From contig JBGCGB010000033.1 of assembly GCA_045110335.1 (NCBI GenBank), positions 1 to 64,000 on the forward strand: DNA of 64,000 bases. Direction: 5' to 3'. Numbering within the stretch: the first letter of the stretch is position 1; each line of letters opens with the position of its first letter. The notes under the pieces were generated by a model that saw only the letters and a list, made by a program, of their open reading frames with translations, was not told where the DNA came from and did not search any database. The position numbers and the translations under genes are program-made. Positions 9,302-17,321 of this stretch are shown here, one piece after another. This DNA is from CALBPI01 sp045110335 (lineage in GTDB: Bacteria; Pseudomonadota; Gammaproteobacteria; Steroidobacterales; Woeseiaceae).

Positions 9302-10498
9302 TCAGATATTCCGCGTAGCAATGGCCGGATCAACGTTCATGGCGTTGCGCGCCGGACCCAGCGTTGCGATCAGCCCGACCGCCCAAAGGCCCAAAATGAC
9401 AACGGGCAAGTAGACAGGGTCCAACTTCGGCATGCCATATTCAGTGACCAAGAGGTTATTGATCAGGAAGGACAATAACAATCCCAAAACGACGCCACCC
9501 GTTGTGATTAACCAGTTCTCCACTAAAAAGTAGCGCACGATATGAAACTTCTGGGCACCAATGGCACGACGCGTACCGATCTGCTTACGTCGTTGCGCGA
9601 CGCTAAAGCTGGCGATCCCGACAATACCTAACATCGTAATTAAGACCACCAGTGACATGACCACTTTCAGCATACGATTCATCGCAACATCGCGTTGATA
9701 CGTTCTCGCGATAATCTCATCATGAGTTCTGGGCGTGTCAACCAAACGGTCAAGGCTAGATTCCCTCAGCGACTCCGCCACCGGCTCTATCAGTTGTTCG
9801 CGCCGGTCCGGGTCCACCCTGACCACCGTCAGCGAGTTTCTGTCCACCATGGGGAACATGCCCGTTGTGTAGAAATTGCCCCAGCCATACCAGGGACGCG
9901 ACATCATCTTCACGACACCAATCACTTCAATCGCAGCACCCGTGCCCGTATAGATAAATTTGCCAATGGGGTCGGACTCCGGAAAGAACTCCTTCGCCAT
10001 CGCATCCGACACAACAACGACCGGCGAGTTGAAACCGTCAGGCGGATCAAAAACGACCTCGCTCTCTTCAAACCATCGTCCGGCGGATAACTCGAGCCCA
10101 AGCACCTCTAGCGCATTGAACCCGACACTGTAGTAAGCCATCGAAGTACTCGTCGCGTCATCGTCCAGAGACGTTCGATAACCCGAGTTACTACCGCTGT
10201 TACTCAGTGGCATCGTACTCATCTTGGTCGCGCCAAGCACGCCATCCAATGCGGTCAGCCGTTCGATGTCAGCTCGCACAACGGATTCATCGGTTCGATC
10301 ATCGGCAACGTCAGCTGAGCGTGCGACGATTAGACTCTCAGAATCGACCCCAATCGGTCGACGCATGGTTTCGGCTCGATCGAGAATGATAAACACCGAG
10401 TTAATAATAACGGCCATCGTCAACGCGATCTGCAAAGCAATCAAGATTGCACCGATGCGGTTACGCATCAAGGTACTTAAAATTGGTCTGATTTCCAT
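9302..10498 (-). CDS. ABC transporter permease, MacB/FtsX type (second of two)
   Basis: A 398-residue protein with an N-terminal membrane helix (about 15-38), a large extracytoplasmic domain containing EVIGVVKMMSRPW, and a C-terminal FtsX block of three helices starting near VVMSLVVLITMLGIVGIASFSV, followed by the RKQIGTRRAIGA coupling motif. MacB-type permeases lack a classical substrate channel and push periplasmic cargo out by mechanotransmission. AAGGAG sits at ideal distance before the ATG. It follows its sister permease by 13 nt and presumably forms a heterodimer with it, unlike homodimeric MacB. Confidence 0.93.
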   Translation of the reverse strand: MEIRPILSTLMRNRIGAILIALQIALTMAVIINSVFIILDRAETMRRPIGVDSESLIVARSADVADDRTDESVVRADIERLTALDGVLGATKMSTMPLSNSGSNSGYRTSLDDDATSTSMAYYSVGFNALEVLGLELSAGRWFEESEVVFDPPDGFNSPVVVVSDAMAKEFFPESDPIGKFIYTGTGAAIEVIGVVKMMSRPWYGWGNFYTTGMFPMVDRNSLTVVRVDPDRREQLIEPVAESLRESSLDRLVDTPRTHDEIIARTYQRDVAMNRMLKVVMSLVVLITMLGIVGIASFSVAQRRKQIGTRRAIGAQKFHIVRYFLVENWLITTGGVVLGLLLSFLINNLLVTEYGMPKLDPVYLPVVILGLWAVGLIATLGPARNAMNVDPAIATRNI

Positions 10499-10511
10499 AA
10501 TGATCTCCTTG

Positions 10512-11828
10512 CTATTGCGCTTTCAAATGCACAGCGGGTTGAATTCGACTGATTCGCCATGTCGGGTATAGACCCGCGATCAATGCCGCCGCGATGGCGA
10601 GCCCAACCGCGCTGAACACCATGACCGGATCCAGTCGTGCTAGATACTCATAGTTGCGATACCAGTTTCTAACGGCCAACAAGCCCAGATAGGACAATCC
10701 CAGCCCCGCGATGCCACCAAGCGCACCAATGAACATCACTTCGATACCGTGCTGCCGGATTACATCCATGCGGCTTGCACCCAGCGCGCGGCGGACACCG
10801 ACGAGCGGTGCACGATTAATGAATTTGGCGAGCATGAGTCCCACAGTGTTCAACAGACAAATCATCAGGAACATGAGACTCAAGACAACCAGCAACGTGT
10901 TGTCAGCACTGACCACATTTCTGAAGTCCATCCAGGCCATCACATTCTGAATACGATTATCCAATGGTCGTTCGAACCGCCCCAAACGCTTCTGCTCATT
11001 CACGTAAGCATCTAGAAAGGCAAGGTACTCTTGTTGCTGTGCAACGGTGTCTAACTGGGCCCAGTGCTGGATCCAAACACATTCACTCTGCAAGAAGTCT
11101 TGGAATGAATTGATCTCTTCCGGTTTCCAACAGTTCGTGTTGCCGTGAGGACCGTACTCCAGTGAGATAGGCACCTGAAATGGTACCCAGATATCTTCTG
11201 TTTCCGTGAACCCGGCATAGTCGAGATCATAGAAAACCGGTGATGGTCGCCATGGCTCCAGAACACCCGATATGCGGAAAGGCTCGCCGTCTAGAACGAG
11301 TGTTTCGCCAACTGAGTTTTCGCCGCCATACAACTTGTCGTTGACGCGCGAGGACAACACGACAACCCGTTCCGCATTCTTGTCAGCCTTTTCATCCCAA
11401 CCAGCACCATACTTAAACGGGACGTTAAACATCGGGAAAAAGTCACCATACGTGGCGCGCGCTGACGCATGTTCAACGCGTGCGCCCTCTTCGTTCTTCT
11501 TCATAACGAAGCCACGATGCATCATCGTCGCCTGGTGTGTCGGAATCTCCGTTTCCATCAACGCAATGGCATCGCGATAGGTGAGCATCGTTGGTGGTGA
11601 GCCCCCATCCTCATTGGAATAAGGATCATCCGGACTCCACGAGTCCACTTGAACGGCGAACAACTGCTCACTCTTTGACGGGATAGGATTTGATGACATC
11701 ACATAGTAGAGCGTTAGCGTGGTCATCGAAACACCGATGCCAAGTGCGATAGCGCCAATCATCAAACTGGTTAACAAAGGGTTCTTGCGAATACTCAGCC
11801 AGGCAAGGCGAATGTAGTAGGCAGTCAT
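10512..11828 (-). CDS. ABC transporter permease, MacB/FtsX type (first of two)
   Basis: A 438-residue protein with the MacB layout: N-terminal helix (TSLMIGAIALGIGVS), a large periplasmic domain, then three C-terminal helices (LLVVLSLMFLMICLLN; the VGVRRALGASR coupling motif; a last helix near AVGLAIAAALIAGLYP). The periplasmic domain is only distantly like that of its partner, suggesting functional asymmetry. AAGGA precedes the ATG. It lies 10 nt after the ATPase gene in the adaptor-ATPase-permease-permease order typical of tripartite MacAB-like or lipoprotein/peptide exporters. Cargo is unknown. Confidence 0.93.
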   Translation of the reverse strand: MTAYYIRLAWLSIRKNPLLTSLMIGAIALGIGVSMTTLTLYYVMSSNPIPSKSEQLFAVQVDSWSPDDPYSNEDGGSPPTMLTYRDAIALMETEIPTHQATMMHRGFVMKKNEEGARVEHASARATYGDFFPMFNVPFKYGAGWDEKADKNAERVVVLSSRVNDKLYGGENSVGETLVLDGEPFRISGVLEPWRPSPVFYDLDYAGFTETEDIWVPFQVPISLEYGPHGNTNCWKPEEINSFQDFLQSECVWIQHWAQLDTVAQQQEYLAFLDAYVNEQKRLGRFERPLDNRIQNVMAWMDFRNVVSADNTLLVVLSLMFLMICLLNTVGLMLAKFINRAPLVGVRRALGASRMDVIRQHGIEVMFIGALGGIAGLGLSYLGLLAVRNWYRNYEYLARLDPVMVFSAVGLAIAAALIAGLYPTWRISRIQPAVHLKAQ

Positions 11829-11838
11829 CGTCTAATCC

Positions 11839-12558
11839 TTATGCAACTTCTTGAACGTCGCCAGTGGCGCGTTCCGGTTGCGGGTCCAGTGGTTGAAAAT
11901 CGGAAACCTGACCGTCCAGAAGATGGACGTTGCGACCGGCGCGTCTGGCAAGCTCAGGGTCATGCGTCACCATGATGATCGTGGTGCCCTTGCGGTTGAT
12001 ATCTTCCAACAACTCCATGACCTGGCGCGCCATCAATGAGTCCAGATTGCCTGTCGGCTCATCAGCAAGCAGCAACTTCGGCTCACCCGCCAAGGCACGT
12101 GCAATTGCGACGCGTTGTTGTTGACCACCCGACAATTGTGAAGGCAGATGAGATTTTCTGGCACTCAATCCAACCAATTCCAACGCTTCATCAATACGAC
12201 GTTTTCTCTCGCTAGCCGCCATGCGTCGATAGCGTAACGGGACGTCAACATTATCGGAAATATTGAGATCCGGTATCAAGTTAAAACCCTGAAAAATAAA
12301 ACCGATTTTTTCATTGCGAATCTTGGATCGCTGACTATCCGACAATCCGGAAACATCGGTGTCATCGAGCAGATATTGCCCTTCGCTCGGCGACTCTAGC
12401 AATCCGGCAATATTCAGAAAAGTGGTCTTGCCCGAACCTGACGGTCCGGTCACCGCAACAAACTCGCCGGCACCCACATTCAGCTGTAGCTGACGGAGCG
12501 CATGCGTCTCAATCAAACCGGCGGAATATACTTTTGTCACATCAATCATTTTCAGCAT
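11839..12558 (-). CDS. ABC transporter ATP-binding protein (MacB/LolD type)
   Basis: A 239-residue nucleotide-binding subunit with Walker A GPSGSGKTT, Q-loop FIFQGFNLIPDL, signature LSGGQQQRVAIARAL, Walker B LLLADEPTGNLDS and switch His in MVTHD. The LADEPTGNLDS form is typical of the LolD/MacB/FtsE clade, matching the FtsX-type permeases next to it. AGGGA precedes the ATG at 7 nt. It powers the two adjacent permeases at the inner membrane. The C-terminal tail after the H-loop is short. Confidence 0.95.
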   Translation of the reverse strand: MLKMIDVTKVYSAGLIETHALRQLQLNVGAGEFVAVTGPSGSGKTTFLNIAGLLESPSEGQYLLDDTDVSGLSDSQRSKIRNEKIGFIFQGFNLIPDLNISDNVDVPLRYRRMAASERKRRIDEALELVGLSARKSHLPSQLSGGQQQRVAIARALAGEPKLLLADEPTGNLDSLMARQVMELLEDINRKGTTIIMVTHDPELARRAGRNVHLLDGQVSDFQPLDPQPERATGDVQEVA

Positions 12559-12575
12559 GTCTGTATCCCTAATCT

Positions 12576-13880
12576 TTAATCCACAATCAACACTTCAGCG
12601 GCACCTTCAAAGCTATCCGTCGCTGACACAATCACTTTTTCACCCGTTTCCAAACCTTCGAGTATCTGTATCGATGCCGTGCTCGTTGCACCTGCTACGA
12701 TAGAACGACGCACGGCGAACTCACCCTCGATGACATACACGGCACGCCCTCCCTCACTGTCGAAGAAGGCGCCGCGCGGCAACAGCAAGGCATCGTCAAC
12801 ACCATCCAGTTCAATACGCCCGGTGAGCCGTTGGTTTTGCCGCAAGCCTGCCGGCTGTTCCTTAGCAAATCGCAATCGTGTGGCGACCGTGTTTTGCGAG
12901 ACTTCCGGAGAAATAGATGAGACGACGGCTTCGTAATCGTTACCGCTGTAGCGGATCGTGGCCGGCATGCCGACCTGCACTTCATCGGCATAGCTTTGGC
13001 TCAGCGCCACCTCTAGTTCGAGCTGACTAAGATCAACCACACTCATTAGCCCTGCATCAGCGGCTACAGCCGCTTGATCTTCGATATTCAGATTGCCGAC
13101 GATACCGCTGACCGGTGACCGCACAGATAACGCATCAACCTGGCGCGCCAACTCATCGACGCGCAACGCTTGTTGCTCGACGTCTAACGCGCGCGTTCGC
13201 TCTTCGAATGCCTGACGCTCGCGAAACAAGCGTGCATCTTCCTTCCGATGATTAAATTCGAGACGCGCTCTTTCGAGATTGTCCACGGCCTCTTCTAAGT
13301 CTTGCCGGGAGATCACCTGATATTCCCAGGATTTCTCGGCGCGTCGCAGCTCGCGCTCCGCTGCGGTCACTTCTACGCGCGCAAGGTCAACTGCTTGACG
13401 GTTTTGCAAGTCGGTTTGTCTGCCCAGAATCGACTCGCGCTCCGCGGAGGTTTTCTGTGACGCAAGCAACGATTCAGCCTGTTTACGCTCGCTGTCGAGT
13501 TGCGGGCTAGTAACTAATGCCACTATGTCGCCCTCGCCGACCGCTTGACCGGCGCTGACCAGTATCGAAACACGACCTGATGAAGGTGCGAATACCGTTG
13601 GCTTGATCGCGGCGACGACCGCACCTTGAATCGGAATATCGCGTACTAAATCGCCTCTCGAAACAGCCGCAATTCGCAGTCGATCAGCACGAACCGTGGT
13701 GTCTGCCCGAAGCCATACTCCTGCCGCATTGACAAGCCAACTCGCGAACACCAGTAACCCCAAGGCAGCCGCTACCCAGATCCAAAGGCGGCCAGTTGAC
13801 TTCGCCACGACCTTGTCTTGACCTTCGGTACCGCGAAATCCTGACTCGGGCTTGTTTGCCTCAATCGGTTGAACGCTCAT
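12576..13880 (-). CDS. Periplasmic adaptor (HlyD/MacA family) of the ABC exporter
   Basis: A 434-residue membrane-fusion protein: one N-terminal membrane helix (LWIWVAAALGLLVFASWLV), half-lipoyl segments flanking a long coiled-coil hairpin rich in Glu, Arg and Gln (about residues 125-235), then a beta-barrel/membrane-proximal region. It would join the inner-membrane ABC complex to an outer-membrane TolC-type duct, not encoded here. The ATG (MSVQPIEANK) lies 2 nt after the stop of the small upstream gene, pointing to translational coupling; a TTG 7 codons upstream is less likely. Confidence 0.92.
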   Translation of the reverse strand: MSVQPIEANKPESGFRGTEGQDKVVAKSTGRLWIWVAAALGLLVFASWLVNAAGVWLRADTTVRADRLRIAAVSRGDLVRDIPIQGAVVAAIKPTVFAPSSGRVSILVSAGQAVGEGDIVALVTSPQLDSERKQAESLLASQKTSAERESILGRQTDLQNRQAVDLARVEVTAAERELRRAEKSWEYQVISRQDLEEAVDNLERARLEFNHRKEDARLFRERQAFEERTRALDVEQQALRVDELARQVDALSVRSPVSGIVGNLNIEDQAAVAADAGLMSVVDLSQLELEVALSQSYADEVQVGMPATIRYSGNDYEAVVSSISPEVSQNTVATRLRFAKEQPAGLRQNQRLTGRIELDGVDDALLLPRGAFFDSEGGRAVYVIEGEFAVRRSIVAGATSTASIQILEGLETGEKVIVSATDSFEGAAEVLIVD

Positions 13881-13882
13881 CG

Positions 13883-14122
13883 TTAAAGCACCAAGTCCCA
13901 AATCACCGAATCATCATGTTCGCATCGGCCTAACATCATGGATCGCAACTTCAAGGGAGTCGTCATGGCATCGAGGTCAAATAACATGGTCGAAACGTCG
14001 GTGGCACTGCTGGCGAGTGTGATCCCGGGTTGACCGAGAAAACTCAACATGACCACTTCCAGCGCGACCAGCGCGATACCTAGGATGAGTGCGGCAATGC
14101 GTACGTTTTTTTCAAGTTTCAT
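13883..14122 (-). CDS. Small membrane protein, first gene of the sigma-54 operon
   Basis: A 79-residue protein of no family I recognise. Residues about 8-30 form one hydrophobic helix (IAALILGIALVALEVVMLSF); the rest is polar with a short Met-rich stretch and a single Cys. GGAG lies about 9 nt before the ATG, the start is 33 nt downstream of a consensus sigma-54 promoter, and the stop is 2 nt before the adaptor ATG. These three facts argue that it is translated. It might be a leader for coupling, a regulator of the kinase, or a subunit of the exporter; nothing in the sequence decides. Confidence 0.7.
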   Translation of the reverse strand: MKLEKNVRIAALILGIALVALEVVMLSFLGQPGITLASSATDVSTMLFDLDAMTTPLKLRSMMLGRCEHDDSVIWDLVL

Positions 14123-14154
14123 GAGCGTTGCTCCGATTGGCTTACTAGGGTTAT

Positions 14155-14170
14155 AGCAAGCCGCGTGCCA
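14155..14170 (-). promoter_or_regulatory. Sigma-54 (RpoN) promoter of the ABC exporter/two-component operon
   Basis: The minus strand reads TGGCACG (14170-14164), 4 nt, TTGCT (14159-14155), a full match to the sigma-54 consensus TGGCACG-N4-TTGCW. It lies 33 nt before the start codon of the first gene of an operon that itself encodes a sigma-54 activator and kinase. Confidence 0.9.
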
Positions 14171-14235
14171 ACTTTTACAATCTCTTAAGCCACTGTTTAA
14201 TAAAGATTTTAATTAGTTCCTAATGAGATCATTCA

Positions 14236-14287
14236 GGACACATGTGTCCGGACACTCGTGAGGCGGACACTTTTCCGGACACTTTTG
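14236..14287. promoter_or_regulatory. Candidate enhancer (UAS): GGACAC repeats and overlapping palindromes
   Basis: Two overlapping perfect palindromes, GGACACATGTGTCC (14236-14249) and GTGTCCGGACAC (14244-14255), are followed by CGGACACT copies starting at 14249, 14264 and 14276. The last two are 12-bp direct repeats differing at one base. The cluster lies 66-117 bp upstream of the sigma-54 promoter, the usual distance for activator binding sites, and fits a dimeric Fis-type helix-turn-helix. It also lies 88 bp before the divergent patatin gene. Confidence 0.75.
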
Positions 14288-14374
14288 CCGCAAAGGCTTC
14301 TGTTTTAGGCGACGCCGGCATCACTAGCCGTTTAAAATGTTGCACTGCACCAGCATGGATAACACAGGAAGCAG

Positions 14375-15292
14375 ATGAACGAGCAAGGCAAAACCTCGGT
14401 CTCTTTAGCCTTAGGCAGCGGCGGCGCCCGCGGTCTTGCTCATATCGGGGTGATTCGAAAACTGCAGGAGTGCGGTTATGAGCCCGGCTACATTGCGGGT
14501 ACATCCATTGGTGCGCTCATCGGCGGCATCTTTGCGGCCGGCAAACTAGACCAGTACGAAGCATGGGCAAGAGACCTCACACGCAAAGACATGCTGAGAC
14601 TGCTTGATTTCTCATTCAAACGCGGTGCGATCATCAAGGGCGACCGGGTCATTGATGCCATTTGCGAGCTGATCGGCGATCAAGCGATTGAAACGCTGCC
14701 GATTGGCTTTACCGCCGTCGCCGCTGATATGCGCGAGCAATCGGAAGTCTGGATGAGCAAAGGCTCTTTATTTACGGCGATCAGAGCTTCGATGGCAATA
14801 CCCACGCTGATGTCACCCGTGGAGCATAATGGCCGACTATTGGCAGATGGCGGACTGGTCAATCCCATTCCGATCGCGCCGACCTTTAATCACGATGCCA
14901 ATTTGACCATTGCCGTCGACCTGAACGCCAAGCGAGAAGGCCTGAGCACCGGCGCCATCGACGAGCCGCCAGAGAATGAAGAACCGCAAGGCAAGTATCG
15001 AAAAGCCATTGGCGAATTCATCGATAAGCTCACCCCCACTCGCGAAACAACAGAACCTACATCGGTCACTCCAGGTTTCTTGCATATGACGACGCAAACC
15101 ATAGAAATCATGCAAAACGGCATCGCTCGATTGAAACTGGCGGCGTACAAGCCAGACGTGGTGATTTCGCTACCAAGAGACTTATGCGCATTTTGGGAAT
15201 TCGATCGAGCTGCCGAAATGATAGAATTTGGTTACGAACGAGCTGGCCAAGCGATTGCGGAATTCGAATCCGTAAAACGCGAGGGCCTTTAG
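14375..15292 (+). CDS. Patatin-like phospholipase (RssA/NTE family)
   Basis: A 305-residue serine hydrolase with oxyanion-hole motif GSGGARGLAHIGV (15-27), nucleophile elbow GTSIGA (Ser44), and catalytic aspartate in DGGLVNPIP, the Ser-Asp dyad of patatins. No signal peptide is visible, so it is likely cytoplasmic or membrane-associated and hydrolyses acyl ester bonds of lipids. AGGAAG precedes the ATG. It diverges from the sigma-54 operon, and the GGACAC repeat cluster lies between them. The exact lipid substrate is unknown. Confidence 0.92.
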   Translation: MNEQGKTSVSLALGSGGARGLAHIGVIRKLQECGYEPGYIAGTSIGALIGGIFAAGKLDQYEAWARDLTRKDMLRLLDFSFKRGAIIKGDRVIDAICELIGDQAIETLPIGFTAVAADMREQSEVWMSKGSLFTAIRASMAIPTLMSPVEHNGRLLADGGLVNPIPIAPTFNHDANLTIAVDLNAKREGLSTGAIDEPPENEEPQGKYRKAIGEFIDKLTPTRETTEPTSVTPGFLHMTTQTIEIMQNGIARLKLAAYKPDVVISLPRDLCAFWEFDRAAEMIEFGYERAGQAIAEFESVKREGL

Positions 15293-15345
15293 AGCACTGC
15301 CCATTAACGCTGGCAGATCATTGATTTCCTGTTTTTGAGTAAGAC

Positions 15346-16272
15346 ATGCGTACGATTCTTGGCATCATTTTGTTCTACGGACGCTTCGGCCTCAGTTTTA
15401 GTGCGATCGGCTATGTTGCGCGAAAGCTTTTCTGGAGCGATGCGGCAAATGATCTTGACGGCAAAACGATACTGGTGACCGGTGCCAGTGGTGGTATTGG
15501 TGCCGCCGTGGTGCGGGATTGCGCCGCCGCTGGGGCCAACGTAATTGCAGTCGCCAGAAACCCCGGAAAACTGGCGGTACTATCAGAGAGCATCAATGGG
15601 GATTGCCAAACGCTGGTTTGTGATCTCGCGGATACAGCGGCGGTCAAATCGCTGGTCGCCAACCTGCAAGCCCAAGGCACCATTGTTGATGTGTTAGTGA
15701 ATAACGTTGGTGTGATGCTTCACGAATTTCGCCAAAACACCGATGGTGTCGATGCGCAGTTTGCAACGAACTTACTGAACCAGTTTGTGCTAACCGAAGC
15801 GGCGGAGACAACCGGCGTTATCGCCACTGACGGCTGTGTGATTACCGTTGCATCCGGTGGCATGTATATGGCGCCGCTGGTAACCGCCGGACTCGCCAGT
15901 TCCAGTACGGAAGCGCATGACGGCACCAGGGCGTACGCCATTCAAAAACGCGCTCAGGTTGTCCTCAATCAACATTGGGCTGACAGCGCTTCCGAGAACC
16001 GCCGCTACTATGTGATGCATCCCGGGTGGGTCGACACCGATGGTGTGAAAGACTCGTTACCAACCTTCAGGCGATTGCTCGCGCCGATCTTACGAAACGC
16101 GGCACAAGGTGCCGATACGATCAGTTGGCTCGCCAAAACGCAACCGGAAATGACGGAAGAACCAAGGATATGGCTCGATCGAAAACCCAGAAAAACGCAT
16201 GCATATGGCTTTACCAAAAGTCGCTCCGAAACCACCGATGCTTTGCTCGCCTACTTGCGACGATTCCTTTGA
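15346..16272 (+). CDS. Short-chain dehydrogenase/reductase (DHRS12-like)
   Basis: A 308-residue SDR with an N-terminal hydrophobic segment (about 3-24), the cofactor motif TGASGGIG (45-52), NNVG, a catalytic-region Ser in VASGGM and the YAIQK catalytic Tyr/Lys. Length and N-terminal extension resemble the dehydrogenase/reductase member 12 group. The gene overlaps the next ATG by one base (TGATG), so it is translationally coupled to the RND adaptor and pump. A metabolic enzyme coupled to an efflux system may act on the exported compound or on membrane lipid; that is inference. Confidence 0.88.
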   Translation: MRTILGIILFYGRFGLSFSAIGYVARKLFWSDAANDLDGKTILVTGASGGIGAAVVRDCAAAGANVIAVARNPGKLAVLSESINGDCQTLVCDLADTAAVKSLVANLQAQGTIVDVLVNNVGVMLHEFRQNTDGVDAQFATNLLNQFVLTEAAETTGVIATDGCVITVASGGMYMAPLVTAGLASSSTEAHDGTRAYAIQKRAQVVLNQHWADSASENRRYYVMHPGWVDTDGVKDSLPTFRRLLAPILRNAAQGADTISWLAKTQPEMTEEPRIWLDRKPRKTHAYGFTKSRSETTDALLAYLRRFL

Positions 16273-17321
16273 TGCCCCGTCTTATCATCCTAATCAACAT
16301 CCAACGGACAATAACGCGATGCTTCCATGCGCTAATGCTCGCCTTGCTGTCAATGCCAGTCATAGCCGATGACGCACCAATTGCCATCACGGTCACCGAC
16401 ATCGCCGAGATTCTAGTCGCGGTGCAATACGATGCCGCAGCCAGCGTCGTGGGCGTCAACAACAGCGTGTTGTCAGCCGAAGTATCTGCGCCGGTCACGA
16501 AGATTCATGCGGATGTCGGTGAGTCCGTTAAGAAGGGACAAGCACTGATTTCCTTGAGTGGTACCGATTTTGATTTCCAACTGCAGTTGGCCGAAGCCAA
16601 TCTTGAACGAATTGCGGCAGAGATGGCGCTCGCGGAATCTCGATTAAAACGCAGCCAGGCACTCGCCGGACAGCAATATGTATCCGAAGACGACGTCGCG
16701 GATCAAACCTCCCGTTTGGCCTCATTAAAAGCGCAAGGCGCTGCCGAACAAGTAGCGCTCAACATTGCAAAGGAAGCACTCCGAGACACTACGATTCGCG
16801 CGCCATTCGACGGTGTTATCACCGCCCGTACAGCGCAACTCGGGGCACTACTGCAAGTGGGTTCGCCGGCCATCCAAGTCGTACAATCCGCATCACCGGA
16901 AGTTGCCATCGGCACCAACGATCAGCCCTTGGTTGAGCTTATCGAGGCCGACGTTATCAACTTCCACTATCGCAGTCAGGCGTGGCCGGTCAAAGTCATT
17001 CGTGTTTCCGATGCGATTGATCAACAAACCCGACTACAGGAAGTTCGGCTGCGATTTACCGGAGACCGACCACCGGTCGGGCAAGCCGGTCGCCTGCGTT
17101 GGCAAAGTCAGCCAAGATTTTTGCCGGTACCATTTGTACAGCAGCGTGATCAACAACTAGGTATCTTCGTGGTTGTCGATGGCAAAGCATCGTTTATGGT
17201 ACTGGACGATGCCGAAGAAGGACGCCCGCCCCGGTTCACCGGCGCTGCCGATACTCAAATCGTGGTCGAGGGTCGTCAACGTTTGAACGACGGTGACGCG
17301 GTCCTAATCAAGCCACGATGA
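16272..17321 (+). CDS. RND efflux periplasmic adaptor subunit
   Basis: A 349-residue membrane-fusion protein with a signal-type N-terminus (helix through ALMLALLSMPVIA), a lipoyl half containing VGESVKKGQALISL, a short coiled-coil hairpin (about 95-165), the second lipoyl half DTTIRAPFDGVITAR, and barrel domains. I start at the ATG overlapping the upstream stop (MPRLIILINI); the open frame extends 82 codons further inside the dehydrogenase gene but in another frame. It links the pump to an outer-membrane channel. Its stop overlaps the pump start (ATGA). Confidence 0.9.
   Translation: MPRLIILINIQRTITRCFHALMLALLSMPVIADDAPIAITVTDIAEILVAVQYDAAASVVGVNNSVLSAEVSAPVTKIHADVGESVKKGQALISLSGTDFDFQLQLAEANLERIAAEMALAESRLKRSQALAGQQYVSEDDVADQTSRLASLKAQGAAEQVALNIAKEALRDTTIRAPFDGVITARTAQLGALLQVGSPAIQVVQSASPEVAIGTNDQPLVELIEADVINFHYRSQAWPVKVIRVSDAIDQQTRLQEVRLRFTGDRPPVGQAGRLRWQSQPRFLPVPFVQQRDQQLGIFVVVDGKASFMVLDDAEEGRPPRFTGAADTQIVVEGRQRLNDGDAVLIKPR

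Noticed and set aside
14236..14287. GGACAC repeats as a CRISPR or mobile-element end
   Set aside because: Copies are only 8-14 bp, spaced 12-15 bp, with no spacers or transposase; position fits activator binding sites.
16026..16271. Possible 82-residue N-terminal extension of the RND adaptor
   Set aside because: This part is inside the dehydrogenase gene in another frame, and the signal peptide starts at 16272.
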